Assembly: GCA_009664345.1 (NCBI GenBank)
Contig: CP043547.1
Coordinates: 5,608,709 to 5,672,708, forward strand
Reading direction: 5' to 3'
Length of the DNA: 64,000 nucleotides
Source: Planctomycetales bacterium 10988
Lineage (GTDB): Bacteria; Planctomycetota; Planctomycetia; Pirellulales; Pb10988
Every line of letters begins with the position of its first letter. Position 1 is the first letter of the stretch. Shown in pieces: positions 17,104 through 29,500 of this stretch. The notes beneath the pieces were generated by a model that saw only the letters and a program-made list of their open reading frames with translations, did no database searches and was not told the DNA's origin. A program made the position numbers and the translations under genes.

Positions 17104-18741
17104 ATGCGTCAGGGAAAATGTCGACTCTGTCAGATCACGATCCAGGAGGATACTCGCATCTGTCCCGGCTGTGGGGAGAGAAACCCCTGGAAAAAAGCAA
17201 TACATATAGAAAAGGAAACTTCCGCAACCCCCTTACAGCCTCCACCTCCGCCTCCGCCACCTACCAAAATGAAAGAAAGTTCGGCTCATACCCTCGGGCT
17301 GGGTCTCGGACAATTGCTGAACGGCAAATTTCTTGCGGCGGCAAAGACTTGGAAGCTTCGAATCTGGCTCGGCCGCTATTGCGGTTTTGTCCTTGGGCTA
17401 CTTGCCATCCTGATGCTACTGGGATCGCTAGCTGGTCTCCCGATAACGCCAGCATCACTGACGGAGTTGTTCGTGACCATGGCCATTGCTTCTCTCTTTC
17501 TCTTTCCCCTCGCCATCCTTGGTTTTTTCTCTCTCTTCGGAAAATGGACGTACTCGTTCCGGGCAACCTCCTTTTGGGGAGCCGGGATGGAAGGGTTCGG
17601 TTGCGCCGTCTCATTTTTCGTCCTCTATACCTTGCTACGTTGGATCCAAAAAGAACCACCTCCCTTCCACGAGCCTCCGCTCCCTCAGCTTTCGATGCCA
17701 CAACCTCAGCAGCCATTCAATCTCGACCTATTTGTCGCGGAGACCCCGCAGTATAGAGGTTTCAGCGACTTCTTTGACGAGCAGATGAAACGGGATGAGG
17801 CCTTCGGCTCGCTTGACCCGGACGATCCTGCCTCGAGTCCAGGCGTGCGAGCGTTCCTTCAAGGCCGTGAGTTGGTAGAAGTCGGACGCTTCGAGGAGGC
17901 GAGGGATGCATATACGTTGGCCCTGGAAAATGATCCACAACTCTGGCCTGCCTATCAAAAACGTGGGGAGCTAGCTGCCGCCCTCGGTGACTTTGACTCG
18001 GCAGCCAAGGACTTTTCGGCAGCCCTACGGATCGAGTCTGAACTTTCGGTCCTCTATCTCGATCGAGCGTATGCCTACTCTCAACTCGGCAATTTTCCGC
18101 AAGTAGTGGAGGACTGCAACGCCGCGCTCGACCTCGATTGTTTCTCTGTCGACGGACTGAACTTGCGGGGCTTGGCCCTTTCGTTTCTTCAAGAGCATCG
18201 CAGAGCAATCCAGGATTTTACCACAGCCCTGCGACTCGACCCCTCGCAGGTGGCGATCTTCAGCAACCGAGCTTTCTCGCTGCTTGCCCTGGGGGCCTAT
18301 CAAGAGGCGATCGCCGATTGCAACCGTGCAATTCGACTCGATCCAACGCATCCAGATGCCTACGATCGTCGCGGTCAGGTCTATCGTGCGTTGGGTGAAT
18401 GGAAGAATGCCCTGCAGGACTTCGATCGGGCGATCGAGTTGAACCCGGATTTTGGCTCCGCCTATTGTAATCGGGCTCTGCTGAGAAGCCATGCTACGGA
18501 TCAGACCATCTTTAACCCTTCTTTGGCCATCAAAGATGCCCAGCAGGCCTGTGAAATCTCTGGCTGGCAAGACTTCACGGCCATCTACCTGCTGGCTTTG
18601 GTCTACATTACTGCTGGTCAGATAGACGATGGGCGTTGGACGTCCGACCTCATGGTAGAAGCCGCTCCTCCCCAGTTCAAAGAAAGGGCCAAGGCCTTAA
18701 GAAGCGAGTTGAAGGTCATGATCGAGAAACAGTCACCCTAA
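17104..18741 (+). CDS. Zinc-ribbon, membrane and TPR-repeat protein
   Basis: 545 residues; ATG at 17104 after GTGAGATAGC. The N-terminus carries a CxxC...CxxC zinc ribbon (CRLCQ and CPGCG), then a proline run (about 44-52), transmembrane helices around residues 95-120, 122-140 and 158-180, and about seven tetratricopeptide repeats from residue 245 to the end. Typical TPR lines are FLQGRELVEVGRFEEARDAY, AYQKRGELAAALGDFDSAAK and AFSLLALGAYQEAIADCNRA. TPR arrays bind partner proteins, so this is probably a membrane scaffold whose repeats face the cytoplasm or periplasm. Function unknown. The start of the next gene lies about 70 bases downstream. Confidence 0.85.
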   Translation: MRQGKCRLCQITIQEDTRICPGCGERNPWKKAIHIEKETSATPLQPPPPPPPPTKMKESSAHTLGLGLGQLLNGKFLAAAKTWKLRIWLGRYCGFVLGLLAILMLLGSLAGLPITPASLTELFVTMAIASLFLFPLAILGFFSLFGKWTYSFRATSFWGAGMEGFGCAVSFFVLYTLLRWIQKEPPPFHEPPLPQLSMPQPQQPFNLDLFVAETPQYRGFSDFFDEQMKRDEAFGSLDPDDPASSPGVRAFLQGRELVEVGRFEEARDAYTLALENDPQLWPAYQKRGELAAALGDFDSAAKDFSAALRIESELSVLYLDRAYAYSQLGNFPQVVEDCNAALDLDCFSVDGLNLRGLALSFLQEHRRAIQDFTTALRLDPSQVAIFSNRAFSLLALGAYQEAIADCNRAIRLDPTHPDAYDRRGQVYRALGEWKNALQDFDRAIELNPDFGSAYCNRALLRSHATDQTIFNPSLAIKDAQQACEISGWQDFTAIYLLALVYITAGQIDDGRWTSDLMVEAAPPQFKERAKALRSELKVMIEKQSP

Positions 18742-18812
18742 CCCAGCCGACCTTGAGTTTTGTGCTATCTGCGAGACCCCAGTACAACTTCAAAGTAAAA
18801 AACAGGAGTACG

Positions 18813-20207
18813 ATGATGTCCGAGAAACTACCTAGAAGTGAGCTTTTCGAGTATCGATGCCCTGAGTGTGGAAGTACAAAGATTAAATATTTGGAGTACA
18901 CTTCCTTCGAAATAACAACGCGTCGCCACCGGGAATGTCTCAGTTGCAAGGCAACTTGGTGTCCCGTTATCTCTCCTAGTCTGCTATTGGCAAGTGGAAT
19001 TGCTATATTGGTAGTGGGTCTTTGGCTGAGCTCTGAACTGCTTTTTCTTTTTTCTCAAGAGGAAGAAACAGCGGTTTCAAATGCTTCCGTCTTCGGAATC
19101 CTCTCCCTAGCATGCGGTGGGTGGATGGTCTGGCTCGGTAGGGGCTACTGGTTCGAAAAAGTACGACGCCCTACCTGTATCCGTCGCGGCAAGCTCGCCG
19201 AGAATGGAGACGGCGATCATCAGTTTTTCTCAATCGTTCGGAAACCTGTGGAGTCGACAAGCTGGTCGGAAAATCCTTGGCTGGCCGCCGGTGGGTATCT
19301 ATTGCTCCTTCTAGCGTTCTATATCGGCAGAAGTCATGACGGCCAAGCTCGCCCTTACAAATTCTACCCCGCGCGTGTAGGTCGTTATCGATTGATGATC
19401 CCCAAATTCGAGAAACCTTCTTATCCCTCTCCGTTCGAACCCTCAAAGCTACCAAACGTCCTTCCTCCCCAGACCATTCAACCGGCCCCTCTACCTGAGA
19501 ATCAGCTCCGCCATCACCTGGATCGAGGGGGTGCCTACATGGATCAACAACAGTGGGCCCTGGCAATCGAGGAGTTGTCGAAGGCGTTACAACATGCACC
19601 GGACGAACCCGATATATTGCTAACCAGGGGCTATGCGTATTATCAATTGGAGGAATACGAGCAGTCCCTCCAAGACATGCACCAGTCGATCCGATTGAAC
19701 CCAGCGGAGCCGTTGCCGTTGTATACCTGTGCGGAGATCGCCATCTTGCAAGGCCAGTACAGGACGGCACTCGCCTATGCGAACCGTATTCTCCGGCTAG
19801 AACCAGAAAAAGCGGAAGGCTATTTCTTGCGAGGAATCGCCTACCAAGAGCAGCAAGCCTTCGTTGAAGCAAAATGTGATTTTTCACTGGGTCTGCAACT
19901 CGACGAAAAGAACATCAAGCTCCTCACCATGAGGGCGTTCTTATTGGCAACTTGCCTCGATGAAGACATCCGCGACGGACAGCAAGCGGTCATCGACGCA
20001 CACCTAGCCTGTACATTAACCGGCTGGTCCCAGTCCTTTCAGCTCAGGGCCTTAGCTGCTGCCTATGCCGAACAAGGAGACTTCCCCCACGCTCAACAGG
20101 TCGCCCAGCTCGCCATCCAACACGCCGGCCCCGAAAAATCCTTCGTTACTCACTTCCTCGCCCCCACCTTCAAGAATCAACCTATCCGCATGAACTATGG
20201 GGAATAG
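18813..20207 (+). CDS. Zinc-ribbon, membrane and TPR-repeat protein (paralogue)
   Basis: CAGGAG at about 18803-18808 supports the ATG at 18813 or the one directly after it at 18816; the product has about 464 residues. A zinc ribbon (CPECGSTKIK ... CLSCKATWCP) is followed by hydrophobic helices at about 48-68, 85-103 and near 155-170, and by about five TPR units from residue 230 (ALAIEELSKALQHAPDEPDI, YYQLEEYEQSLQDMHQSIRL, then AIAILQGQYRTALAYANRIL-like units). The N-terminal ribbon and first helices resemble the gene at 16645, and the TPR half resembles the gene at 17104, so this is a paralogous family that arose by duplication. Role unknown; a membrane scaffold is the safest description. Confidence 0.85.
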   Translation: MMSEKLPRSELFEYRCPECGSTKIKYLEYTSFEITTRRHRECLSCKATWCPVISPSLLLASGIAILVVGLWLSSELLFLFSQEEETAVSNASVFGILSLACGGWMVWLGRGYWFEKVRRPTCIRRGKLAENGDGDHQFFSIVRKPVESTSWSENPWLAAGGYLLLLLAFYIGRSHDGQARPYKFYPARVGRYRLMIPKFEKPSYPSPFEPSKLPNVLPPQTIQPAPLPENQLRHHLDRGGAYMDQQQWALAIEELSKALQHAPDEPDILLTRGYAYYQLEEYEQSLQDMHQSIRLNPAEPLPLYTCAEIAILQGQYRTALAYANRILRLEPEKAEGYFLRGIAYQEQQAFVEAKCDFSLGLQLDEKNIKLLTMRAFLLATCLDEDIRDGQQAVIDAHLACTLTGWSQSFQLRALAAAYAEQGDFPHAQQVAQLAIQHAGPEKSFVTHFLAPTFKNQPIRMNYGE

Positions 20208-20577
20208 AAGTTTCATTTGTTCAATAAGAAGATTCTTAGTTGAGAAGGCGGCAAGTGGATAAGTGTACCGGTCATGAATTTGTGTCGTAAGTGGGAGGAG
20301 GGGTTGTCCTAAGTTGTGGGTGATTCAATGGATAGTTCATTCCTAAAAAAACTTAGGTTTTACCCCTTGTAATTTGGAGGAAATCGGTATCATATTGCTT
20401 CATACCATAAAACGAACTGCCTACTCTCTGGAGTTTTAAAAAGTAGTGAATTGGCTGTCACTCTAACCATTACAGCTTTTGATGACCAGAAAAGTAAAGC
20501 GGCGGTGGTTGGTTCGGTGCTTGGGGGCGATGGGCAGAGGGCGGATTTTCTCCTTTTTTTGCGGGTGAAACGGCATC
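20208..20577 (+). other. Gene-free leader of the giant Rhs gene
   Basis: 370 bases with no supported gene. The left part is AT-rich and presumably carries the promoter of the Rhs gene; I cannot place -35/-10 boxes with confidence. The ribosome site before the ATG at 20578 is weak (GGGTGAAA). Confidence 0.4.
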
Positions 20578-23500
20578 ATGGCGAAGGGATTTAGCGGCGG
20601 TTTGTGGTCGGGATGGTTGCAACGCGTGCGGGAGGCCCGGCGGAATCGCCAGCGGCGGGAGGCGGAACGGCTGGCGATGGAGAAGCTGGAGGAGCGGCAG
20701 ATGATGGCCGTGACGTCGCTGCCGCAGGAGTTTTGGGCGAGTGAGGCGACCCCGTTGGCGGTGGCCTCGGGCGGGGTGAACGGCGACGCTTGGGCCGACT
20801 TGGTCGTGCTGAATGAGGACGGCTCGCTGCAAGTCGCTCTCAATGAGGCGGGCACTGGCTGGCAGGTGCTGGCGGCTCAGGACCTCGGGATCAGTGACCC
20901 GCAAGGGCTTTCGCTCGGCGAGTTCAATCAAGACGGCCTAGCGGATGTGGTCGTACAAACCGCCGATGGTTTGGTGATTGGCCTCGGACAAGGGGACGGG
21001 TCCTTTGCCCTGTCGCAGTCGCTGGATTTTGGAACACCGGGGGCGCTAGCGAGTTCGGACGAGGCTCCGCTTTCTCCAGCGATCGGGTATTTGGACAGTG
21101 ATTATCGGCCGGATATCGCGGTGGTGGTGCCGGGCAGCGATGCGGTCTGGTGGCTGTCGGGCGAGGGCGACGGGACATTTACGCCGCGGGAAGTGCTGCC
21201 CAGTGGGGGGACGACTCCGCAGGCGATCGCGATCGGAAATGTGATTGGCGATCCGCATCAAGATTTGATCGTCGGGCATGGCGGTGGCACGCTCACATTT
21301 TTTGAAGGGAACGCCGGGGGTGCGTATGCCTTCCGTTCCGACCTGACGATCAGCGGTCAAGGGGAGGTCACCGCGGTTGCGGTTGCGGACCTCGATGGTG
21401 ACGGGGATCAGGACCTGTTGGTGAGTGGGACCGATCGAGTGACGGCGCTGTTGAATGCCGATGATCCTGCCCCGGAAACGCTGTTGCTCAATGGAGATTT
21501 TTCTGCCGGCCTAACGGGTTGGACGGCGAGTGAAGACTCGGTGCAGGTCGTCGGCGAAGTGGCCAATCTGTACGAGTCGTCGACGTCGTTGTTGAGCACG
21601 CTGGAGCAATCGTTCGTCGTGCCGGAGGGGGCGACGTCGATCTCCTTCGATCTTGTCGCGTTGGGGCTGGAGTCGAGCACGGCGATCCCCGATGCCTTTG
21701 AAGTGTCTTTGCTGAATGCGGCCCACCAGTCGTTGGTTCCGACGTTTCACCCGGAAGCGACGAGCTTTTTCAATGTCGGTCCGGACGGGCTCCCCCGCGT
21801 GGCGGCCGGGGTGACGATCGACGGAACACGGGTCACGCTCGATCTTTCTTCGCTCACGCCGGGGACCGAGGCCCGGTTGGTCTTCGATCTCGTGGGCAAT
21901 CCGCCGGGGCTGACTTCGCTGGTGCGGATCGATTCCGTCGAGCTGTTGCCCGATACGCGATATGCCGAGAGTTTCACGGCGATCAGTTTGCCGGGGCCGT
22001 GGACCGGGGCGACGAATGCGATCCTCGGAGAGGTTGATGGCGACGGGGTGACGGAGATCGTGGTGGCCGACCTGCAGACATTGCGGGTATTCGAGTGGAA
22101 TGGCAGCGATGGTTTTCTGGCGGATTCTTATGATTTCAGTGAGTACGGGGCCGGGGCAACGTCACTAACGGTAGGCCCCTTCACGGATGATGGCATCGAC
22201 GATGTCGCGGTGAGCCTGCAAATACCCGGCGGTGTCCTTTCGCCACTCCCCCTGTTAAATGACGTGGCACCGACGGTGAGCTTGGTCGAGCCGAGTAGTT
22301 CCCCGCATGTCGGCACGCTCGCTGAGGTGGTGTTGGCCTTCAGTGAACCGGTGCGAAATACGGGGGCGAGCGATCTCTTTTCGGTCGAGCATCCGGAGGC
22401 CTATCGGCTGATTGAAGCAGGAGCCAACGGTACCTTCGGCGATAGCGATGACGTCACCATCGACATTTCTACCTTCATCTATAGTGTCAGTACCGATGAG
22501 ATCACGCTGAGTTTTCTGGATACGCTAGAGCCGGGGAGCTATCGGCTGGAGGTCGCCACGCCGGAGCTGAGTGGGACGATCCTCGATCTAGCGGGGCAGC
22601 GATTGGAAGACGGCTTGGGGGCGGTCTTCTTTTTTGAAGTCCTGCCGATCGAAATCGAACCGGAGCCGGAGACCGGCATCGGTTGCGGGCCGATGATTCC
22701 CCCGGAGATCACCGGCATCTTACGCGATGACGGCGGCGATCCGAGTGACGGGCTGACGAGTGATCGGACCTTGGTCATCGTAGGAACGGCGGCCCCGCAG
22801 AGCGTGGTCTATGTGGGTCGCGATGATATCGGCACCCTCGGTTGGACGGTGGCGGACCTCGATGGGCACTGGAGTTTCGACTATACGCAGACCTCGCTGG
22901 TCGATGGCAACTACACCTTCACGGCGATGGCCGATTCGACCGGGCCGCTGGGCATCGCCGGGGATTTTGACCTGTTTGTCTTGGAAGACCTGGATGCCAA
23001 TGGGACGGATGTCGGCGGGCGTGTCGCGGTGGGGGGCAACGCGATTCTCACCGGCTACGGCGTGGCGAGTGCCATCGGCTCGCTTGGGGAGCGGGATGGT
23101 TTGATCGTCGAGGGCGACCTGACGTTCAACAGCGGTCAAGTCTATCAAGGGAACGTCGCGGTCGGCGGCACACCGAATGTCGCCGGGGCAGGACATATAT
23201 ATACTGGCGCTCTGCGGCAAGAGAGTCGCATCGATTTCGACGAGGCGGCGACGTATCTGGAAGGGAAGTCGCTGCAACTCGCCGGGCTGACGGCCAATGG
23301 CACGACGACCTATCAGTGGGGCGGGGTCTATCTCGATGGCAGCGATGCGACGCTCAATATCTTTGAAGTCTCCGCCGCCCAGCTCGCTTCCAGTTGGGGC
23401 GTGCAACTGAGTGTCCCCAGTGGTTCGACGGTCTTGATCAACGTCACCGGCACTACCGCGTCGCTGCAAAACATGGGCATCTCGCTGGGGGGCCTGAATC

Positions 23501-26500
23501 CAAAAAACGTTCTTTGGAACTTTTCCGAGGCCACGACCCTGACGCTGCAAGGCATTCAGGTGCCGGGGAGTTTGCTGGCTCCCTTCGCCGCATTGAACTT
23601 TCAGAACGGCCATATCGATGGCCAGCTGATCGTCCGCTCCTTCACGGGCAATGGCGAAGTCCATCACGTTCCTTTCGAACATGACTGCCCGCCGCTGCCG
23701 ATCGATACCTTCGCGGTAGAGGTAGAAGGCCCGGCGGTGACGATCATCCCTCGTTACTTTGTGGTCGATGCCGCGGCCGAGGCGATCTTTTATTATGATC
23801 CGACCGGGGCCACGCTGGGGCAGTCTGACCTGGCGGAAGTCCCTGGCACGATCGTCGGGGTGGCGACCGATGCCACCGGCGAGCGGGTGTGGGTCCTCGA
23901 TTCGCTCGGCATGATCACGCAGTACGATGCCGATGGTTCCTATCGCGGGCAGTGGCAAGCGGTCGGCCTCAACGATCCGACGGATGTGGCTGTCTTGGGG
24001 AGCGACCTGTGGATCGTCGATGCCGGTAGCGATCAACTCTTGCAATTTACCGACGGCACGGACTTGCGATCGGGTGGTTGGGAAGCAAATACCACGTTTA
24101 GCCTTGACGCCAGCAACCTGAACGCTACCGGGTTGGCGGCCCGCGATGGGCTATTGTGGGTGACGGACGACGGGGCGACGACCGATCACGTCTTTGTCTA
24201 TGAAGCGGCCAGCGGTTGGCTGATGGGGAGTTGGACGCTCGCCGCGGCCAATGCCGATCCGACCGGCATCACTCTCGATCCGGCCGGCGGGGAAAACCTG
24301 TGGGTAGTCGATGCCGTGGATGGCCTTGTCTATCGCTATGACCCCGGCAGTTCCTTGCGAAGCGGCACCGGAGTCATCGCCGGGTCGTGGTCGCTGGCGG
24401 CCGGAAATCTCCAACCCGCCGGCATCGCCGATCCCCCCGGAGAGATTCAACTCGATCAGGTCGTCAATGGCCAAATCGATCTGCCGCTGGAAGAGGACGA
24501 ATACACCTTCACTTTGACCGAAACTCAAAAAGTGTTTTTTGATGTCCTGCAAGGGAATGTTTCGCAGATGCGGTGGACGCTGGCGGGGCCGGACGGGCAG
24601 CCGCTCGCGGAGTTCACCCATGAGTTCTTTCGCGACCAAGAATGGCTGGAGCTAGCGGCGGGAACGTATACCCTCACCGTTCAAGGAGTGGGCAGTAGTT
24701 ATACGGGTGCCTATTCCTTTCAATTAGTCGACGTGCCTGCCACCACCATCACGCCCATCGTGGCCGAGGCGATTGTCAGCGGGAGCCTCGACCTTCCTGG
24801 CGAAGAGGACGCTTTCACGTTCACCGCTACCGCCGGCAATCAACTTTTCCTCGACCGTCTCAGCGGCAATACTTTCTTTATCGATTGGATTCTGACCGAT
24901 CCGACAGGGCAAGAACTTTACCAAGGCAACTCGGGTGACCTCGGCCCCCTTCTACTGACGACGACCGGCACCTACACGCTGACTCTCGATGGGGAAGGGG
25001 ACACCCTCGGGGCGTACTCGTTTCGCTTCTTTGAATTCCCCGATCCGACTCCCACGCCGATTGCCCTCGATCAGGAGGTCGTCGGCGAGTTCACGATGCC
25101 AGGGGAATTTGAGATCTACAGCTTCGATCTGGTTGCGGGCGACCGCATCTTCGTCGATCATGTCAGCGGCAATGAGCTGAACGTCGATTGGTGGTTGACC
25201 GATCCCACCGGACAAGAACTCTACCGGGGCTACTCGTTCGACATCGGTCCTTTTGACATCACGACCGCCGGGACATATACCCTCACGATCGATGGTCGGG
25301 GTGATTTCACCGGTCCTTATGTCTTGGAAGTCGCTACCCTGCCGGAAAATCCCCCGGTCACGATCGGAGTCGGGCAGACGATCGAGGCCTCGATCGGCAG
25401 GCCTGGAGAAGAGGATATGTATCTCTTCACCGTGGAAGCAGGTAAGGTCCTCTACTTCGATGCCCAGCAAGGGAATGGTATCAATCTCCAGTGGTCGCTT
25501 CAACTTCCTAATGGGACTTCCCTGTTTGCCGGGAATTTTCACGATCACGGCCCCCTCACGTTCAGTGCCGAGGGCATCTATCGATTGACGGTGGATGGCA
25601 ATGGGGGTTGGCAGGAAGATTACCGCTTTCGTCTGCATGACGTTCCCCAAAATCAGCTCTTGCCTTTGACTTTTGGGGAGACCTATGCCGGCTGGATTTC
25701 CGTGCCGGGCGAGTCGCAGACCTATACCTTCTCGGCCAATGCCGGAGACTTGATCCTGCCGGAGGTGGTGGCGGGACATTATATCCGCATGAATTGGTAT
25801 CTGACGGCTCCGTCGGGGACGCAGCTCTTTGGCGGAAATATCAATGCCGGGGATCGGATCCTGCTGGATGAAAGTGGGGAATATCAACTGCGACTCGATG
25901 CCGACTTCGATGCTACGGAGTTTTATAGCTTCCGCATCCATGCCGTTCCTCCCACGGTCCCGCAACCACTGGTTGTCGATGCCCCGACGACCGCCGCCCT
26001 CGATCAGCCGGGCGAAATCTTGGCCTATACCTTCACCGCCACGGCCGGCGACCCGTTTTTCCTCGATATTCTTCACAATCAAACTTATGGCGGGAACGCA
26101 ACCAACCCGCTGGCCTTCTCGCTCGTCGCGCCTTCGGGAACGGTCTTGGCCCAGAATATCCGCACCAGCACCGCCTTGCCGACTTTGAGTGAGACCGGCG
26201 AATATACGTTGCTGGTCGATCAGACGACCGCCTATCCGCACCGCCCGATTGCCACCGGCTTGGCGACCTTCCGCCTGACGCCTGGCACGGTCGCGACCCC
26301 TTGGCAAGACCCCTTCCAGTTGGAGATCACCGACTTCACCACCCCACACCAGGTTGTGGGCGATCCCGCGTCGATCGATTTGAGTTGGACGGTGACCAAC
26401 AGCGGCCCTGGCACCATCGACGGCGGTTGGGTCGATCGCGTCTATCTTTCTAGTGATGAATTCTTTCAGCCCGAGGCGGATCAGCTGTTGGGAAGCTTCG

Positions 26501-29500
26501 CCCAGCCCAGCGACCTGCTGGCGGGAGAAAGTTATACCGGCAATCTCACCGTGACCTTGCCCGCCGGACTGGAGGGAGAAGTTTTTCTGTTCGTGGAGGT
26601 CGATGGCGAGCATTTTCTCTTCAAAACTCCCAATCCGAATCTGTTGATCAGCTCGTCGGTGGCCGTCTATCGCGAACTTCCCGAAGCCGGCAGCCGCCCA
26701 CAGTTCGCCCTCGATCAGGCAGACGGCAGCAGCTTCCCCGCCGAAGAACCGCTGTTGCTCAGCGGGCAGGCGAGTTCCTTCCCCGGCGTGGTCAATGCGA
26801 TTTTCATTGTCGACTTCTCGTCGAGCACGACCTTCGTCACTGGCCTGGATGCCAACTTCGATGGGGTCGTCGATGCCGCGGATGACATCAACGGCGATAA
26901 CCGGATCGGGGATATTTTGGATGTCGAGCTGGGGGCGACCCTCAAAGTGGCCCAAGAGCTGAACGGGCAGGTCGGAGCCTTGAATCTGGCCTTCATCGGC
27001 TTCGCCAGCACCGCCGAGCCTTTCGATCTCACCTCGGCCCCCTACTGGCAGACGTTCATCGATCTGCAGCAGGACAGCAACCGCGATGGGATCAGCGACT
27101 TCGAAGAGGTGATCCGCGAAGGGAATCACCGCTCCACTTATCTGGGAACGGGAACCAACTTCGCCGGGGCGATGGAATCACTGAAGAGCCTGCTCCAGCG
27201 GCAACCGACCGCCGATCGCACCCAGGTCTTCATGTTGACCGACGGACAAGCGGCGGAGCCAGGGGCCACGCTTTTACAAGAGATTGCCTCGTTTGGGATC
27301 GAGTTCCATGGCTTTCAGATCACCGGCGAGGCCGTGAGCAACGAGCTCAAATTCATCGTCGATCAGATCGATGCCCATCCCGGCAGCCGTGGCACTGGGC
27401 AGATCGTCAGCGATCCGGAAGACCTGCAAGAGGCCCTGCTCGCCAACCTGCGAATCGCGGCGGTGACGGTCAACGGCGTGCCGGTCGACAGCCTCGATGC
27501 CGCCGGTCGTTTCTTCCTGCCGGTGGAACTTGCCCCCGGCGAAAATAGTTTCGAGATCGTCGTCTATGATGAAAACGGCGGTCGCCGCGAGCAGACGCTC
27601 ACCCTCTACGGCCTCGATGATGGCAACCCGGACGATATTTACTCACAGCTCGAAGCGTTGCCGGGGTCGACCACGATCGGCTTTAGCGGCACCTTCTTCA
27701 ATCGGGAAACAGGCGTGCTGCACGTCGATTCGCAACTGCATCACGACGGCACGACCTCGCTCGATGCCCCCGTTTGGACCTCGTTCACCTCGATCAGTCC
27801 GCTGGCAGTCACGCTGGCGAGTGCCGAAGGACTCGACGAACGCCTCAATCCCTTTATCCTCTTCGATCAAGAAATCCCCGGCGGCGAACTGTTGACCGGG
27901 CAGTCGAGTGAGGCGATCTCGCTGGCCTTCGCCAATCCGAGTACGAACCGTTTCTCGGTGGACGTCGCCCTCCGCGGCCTGCCGAATACCCCACCGCGAT
28001 TCACCTCTCCGCCAGCGACCCAAGCCCAGCCCGACGCACCTTATATATATAGTGTCACCGTGGCGGATACCGAATCGTCCGAGTTGGTCCTGGAAATCGT
28101 TTCCGCCCCCGGCGGGATGACCCTCGATCCGAATACCGGAGAGTTGAGTTGGACGCCGACCGCCGGCGACGTCGGCAATCATGAAATCACCTTGCTCGTC
28201 ACTGATAAAAAAGGGGCGACCGCCCAGCAGACCTTCACCCTCAGCGTCGCCGCGCCCGTCCCCAATCGACCGCCGCGGTTCGTCACCCCTCCGCCGACGA
28301 GCGGCATGGTGAACCAAGCAGTCTTCTATCAGGCCGAAGTCTTCGAGCCGGAGGGCGAAGCGGTCACCTTCACCCTCGTCGACGGCCCGGCCGGGGCGAC
28401 CTTCGGTGAAAGCTCGGGTTACCTGAGCTTCACGCCCACGGCGGCCGGGAGTTATGCCTTCACTCTAGAGGTCAGCGATCCGCACGGGGCCACTGCCCAA
28501 CAGACCTTCGTGCTGACCGTCGAAGGGGCGCCCACCGCTACAACGCCGGTCTTCCAATCGAGTCCGCCGACCGTGGCCAGCGTCGGCCAACCGTATCTCT
28601 ACTTGGCCTTTGCCCAGGGCGAGGATGGTTTTCAATACGAACTCCTGCAAGGCCCCGCCGGGATGGAGGTCGATCCCGACACCGGCCAACTCACTTGGAC
28701 GCCGACTGCCGGCGAGGTCGGCACGCACTCCGTTCTGCTCGCCGCGGTCGCTTCCCCCGACGTCCGCGCCACGCAGTTCTTCCAGATCGAAGTCGCCGCC
28801 GCCCCGATCAATCAACCCCCGGTCATCACCAGTCACCCGCTCACCCAAGCGAGTATCGACCGGGCCTACCTTTATCAACCGACCGCCGTTGATCCGGAAG
28901 GTTCGTCCTTGACGTGGGACCTCTTGACGGGGCCGGCCGGTCTTTCCGTGAACGCCGATTCTGGGCAACTGATCTGGCAGCCCGGCTCGATGACCCTCGG
29001 CTCGCATCGAATCGAACTCATCGTCAGCGACCATGACGGTGGGACCGCCCAGCAAGCCTTTTGGCTGGAGGTCCTGCCGCCCAACAACGCCCCCACGATC
29101 GATTCGGGAACCGTCGAGGTCACTGCCGGGAACGAGCTCGTCTACGACCTCCAAGCCAGCGACCCCGACGGCGACCTCTTGAGGTTCGGCCTCCTCAATC
29201 CTCTCAAACAAATCCGCGTCAGCCCGGACAAAGGGCAACTCTTCTGGCTTACCAACAACGGAGATATCGGTGTCTATGAAGCGATTGTGCAAGCGATCGA
29301 TAGCCGCGGTGACAGCGATCAAGCCACCATCACGATCAACGTGGTCGCCGACGCCGATCCCCCGGAAGTCGGCATCACCCTCAATAATTACGTCGCCCAG
29401 CCCGGTGAGGTGATCACCGTCTTCGTTTCCGCTCAAGACAACGTCGGCATCGAAAGCCTCCAGCTGACCGCCGATGGCCAAGTGGTCCCTCTCGACCCTC

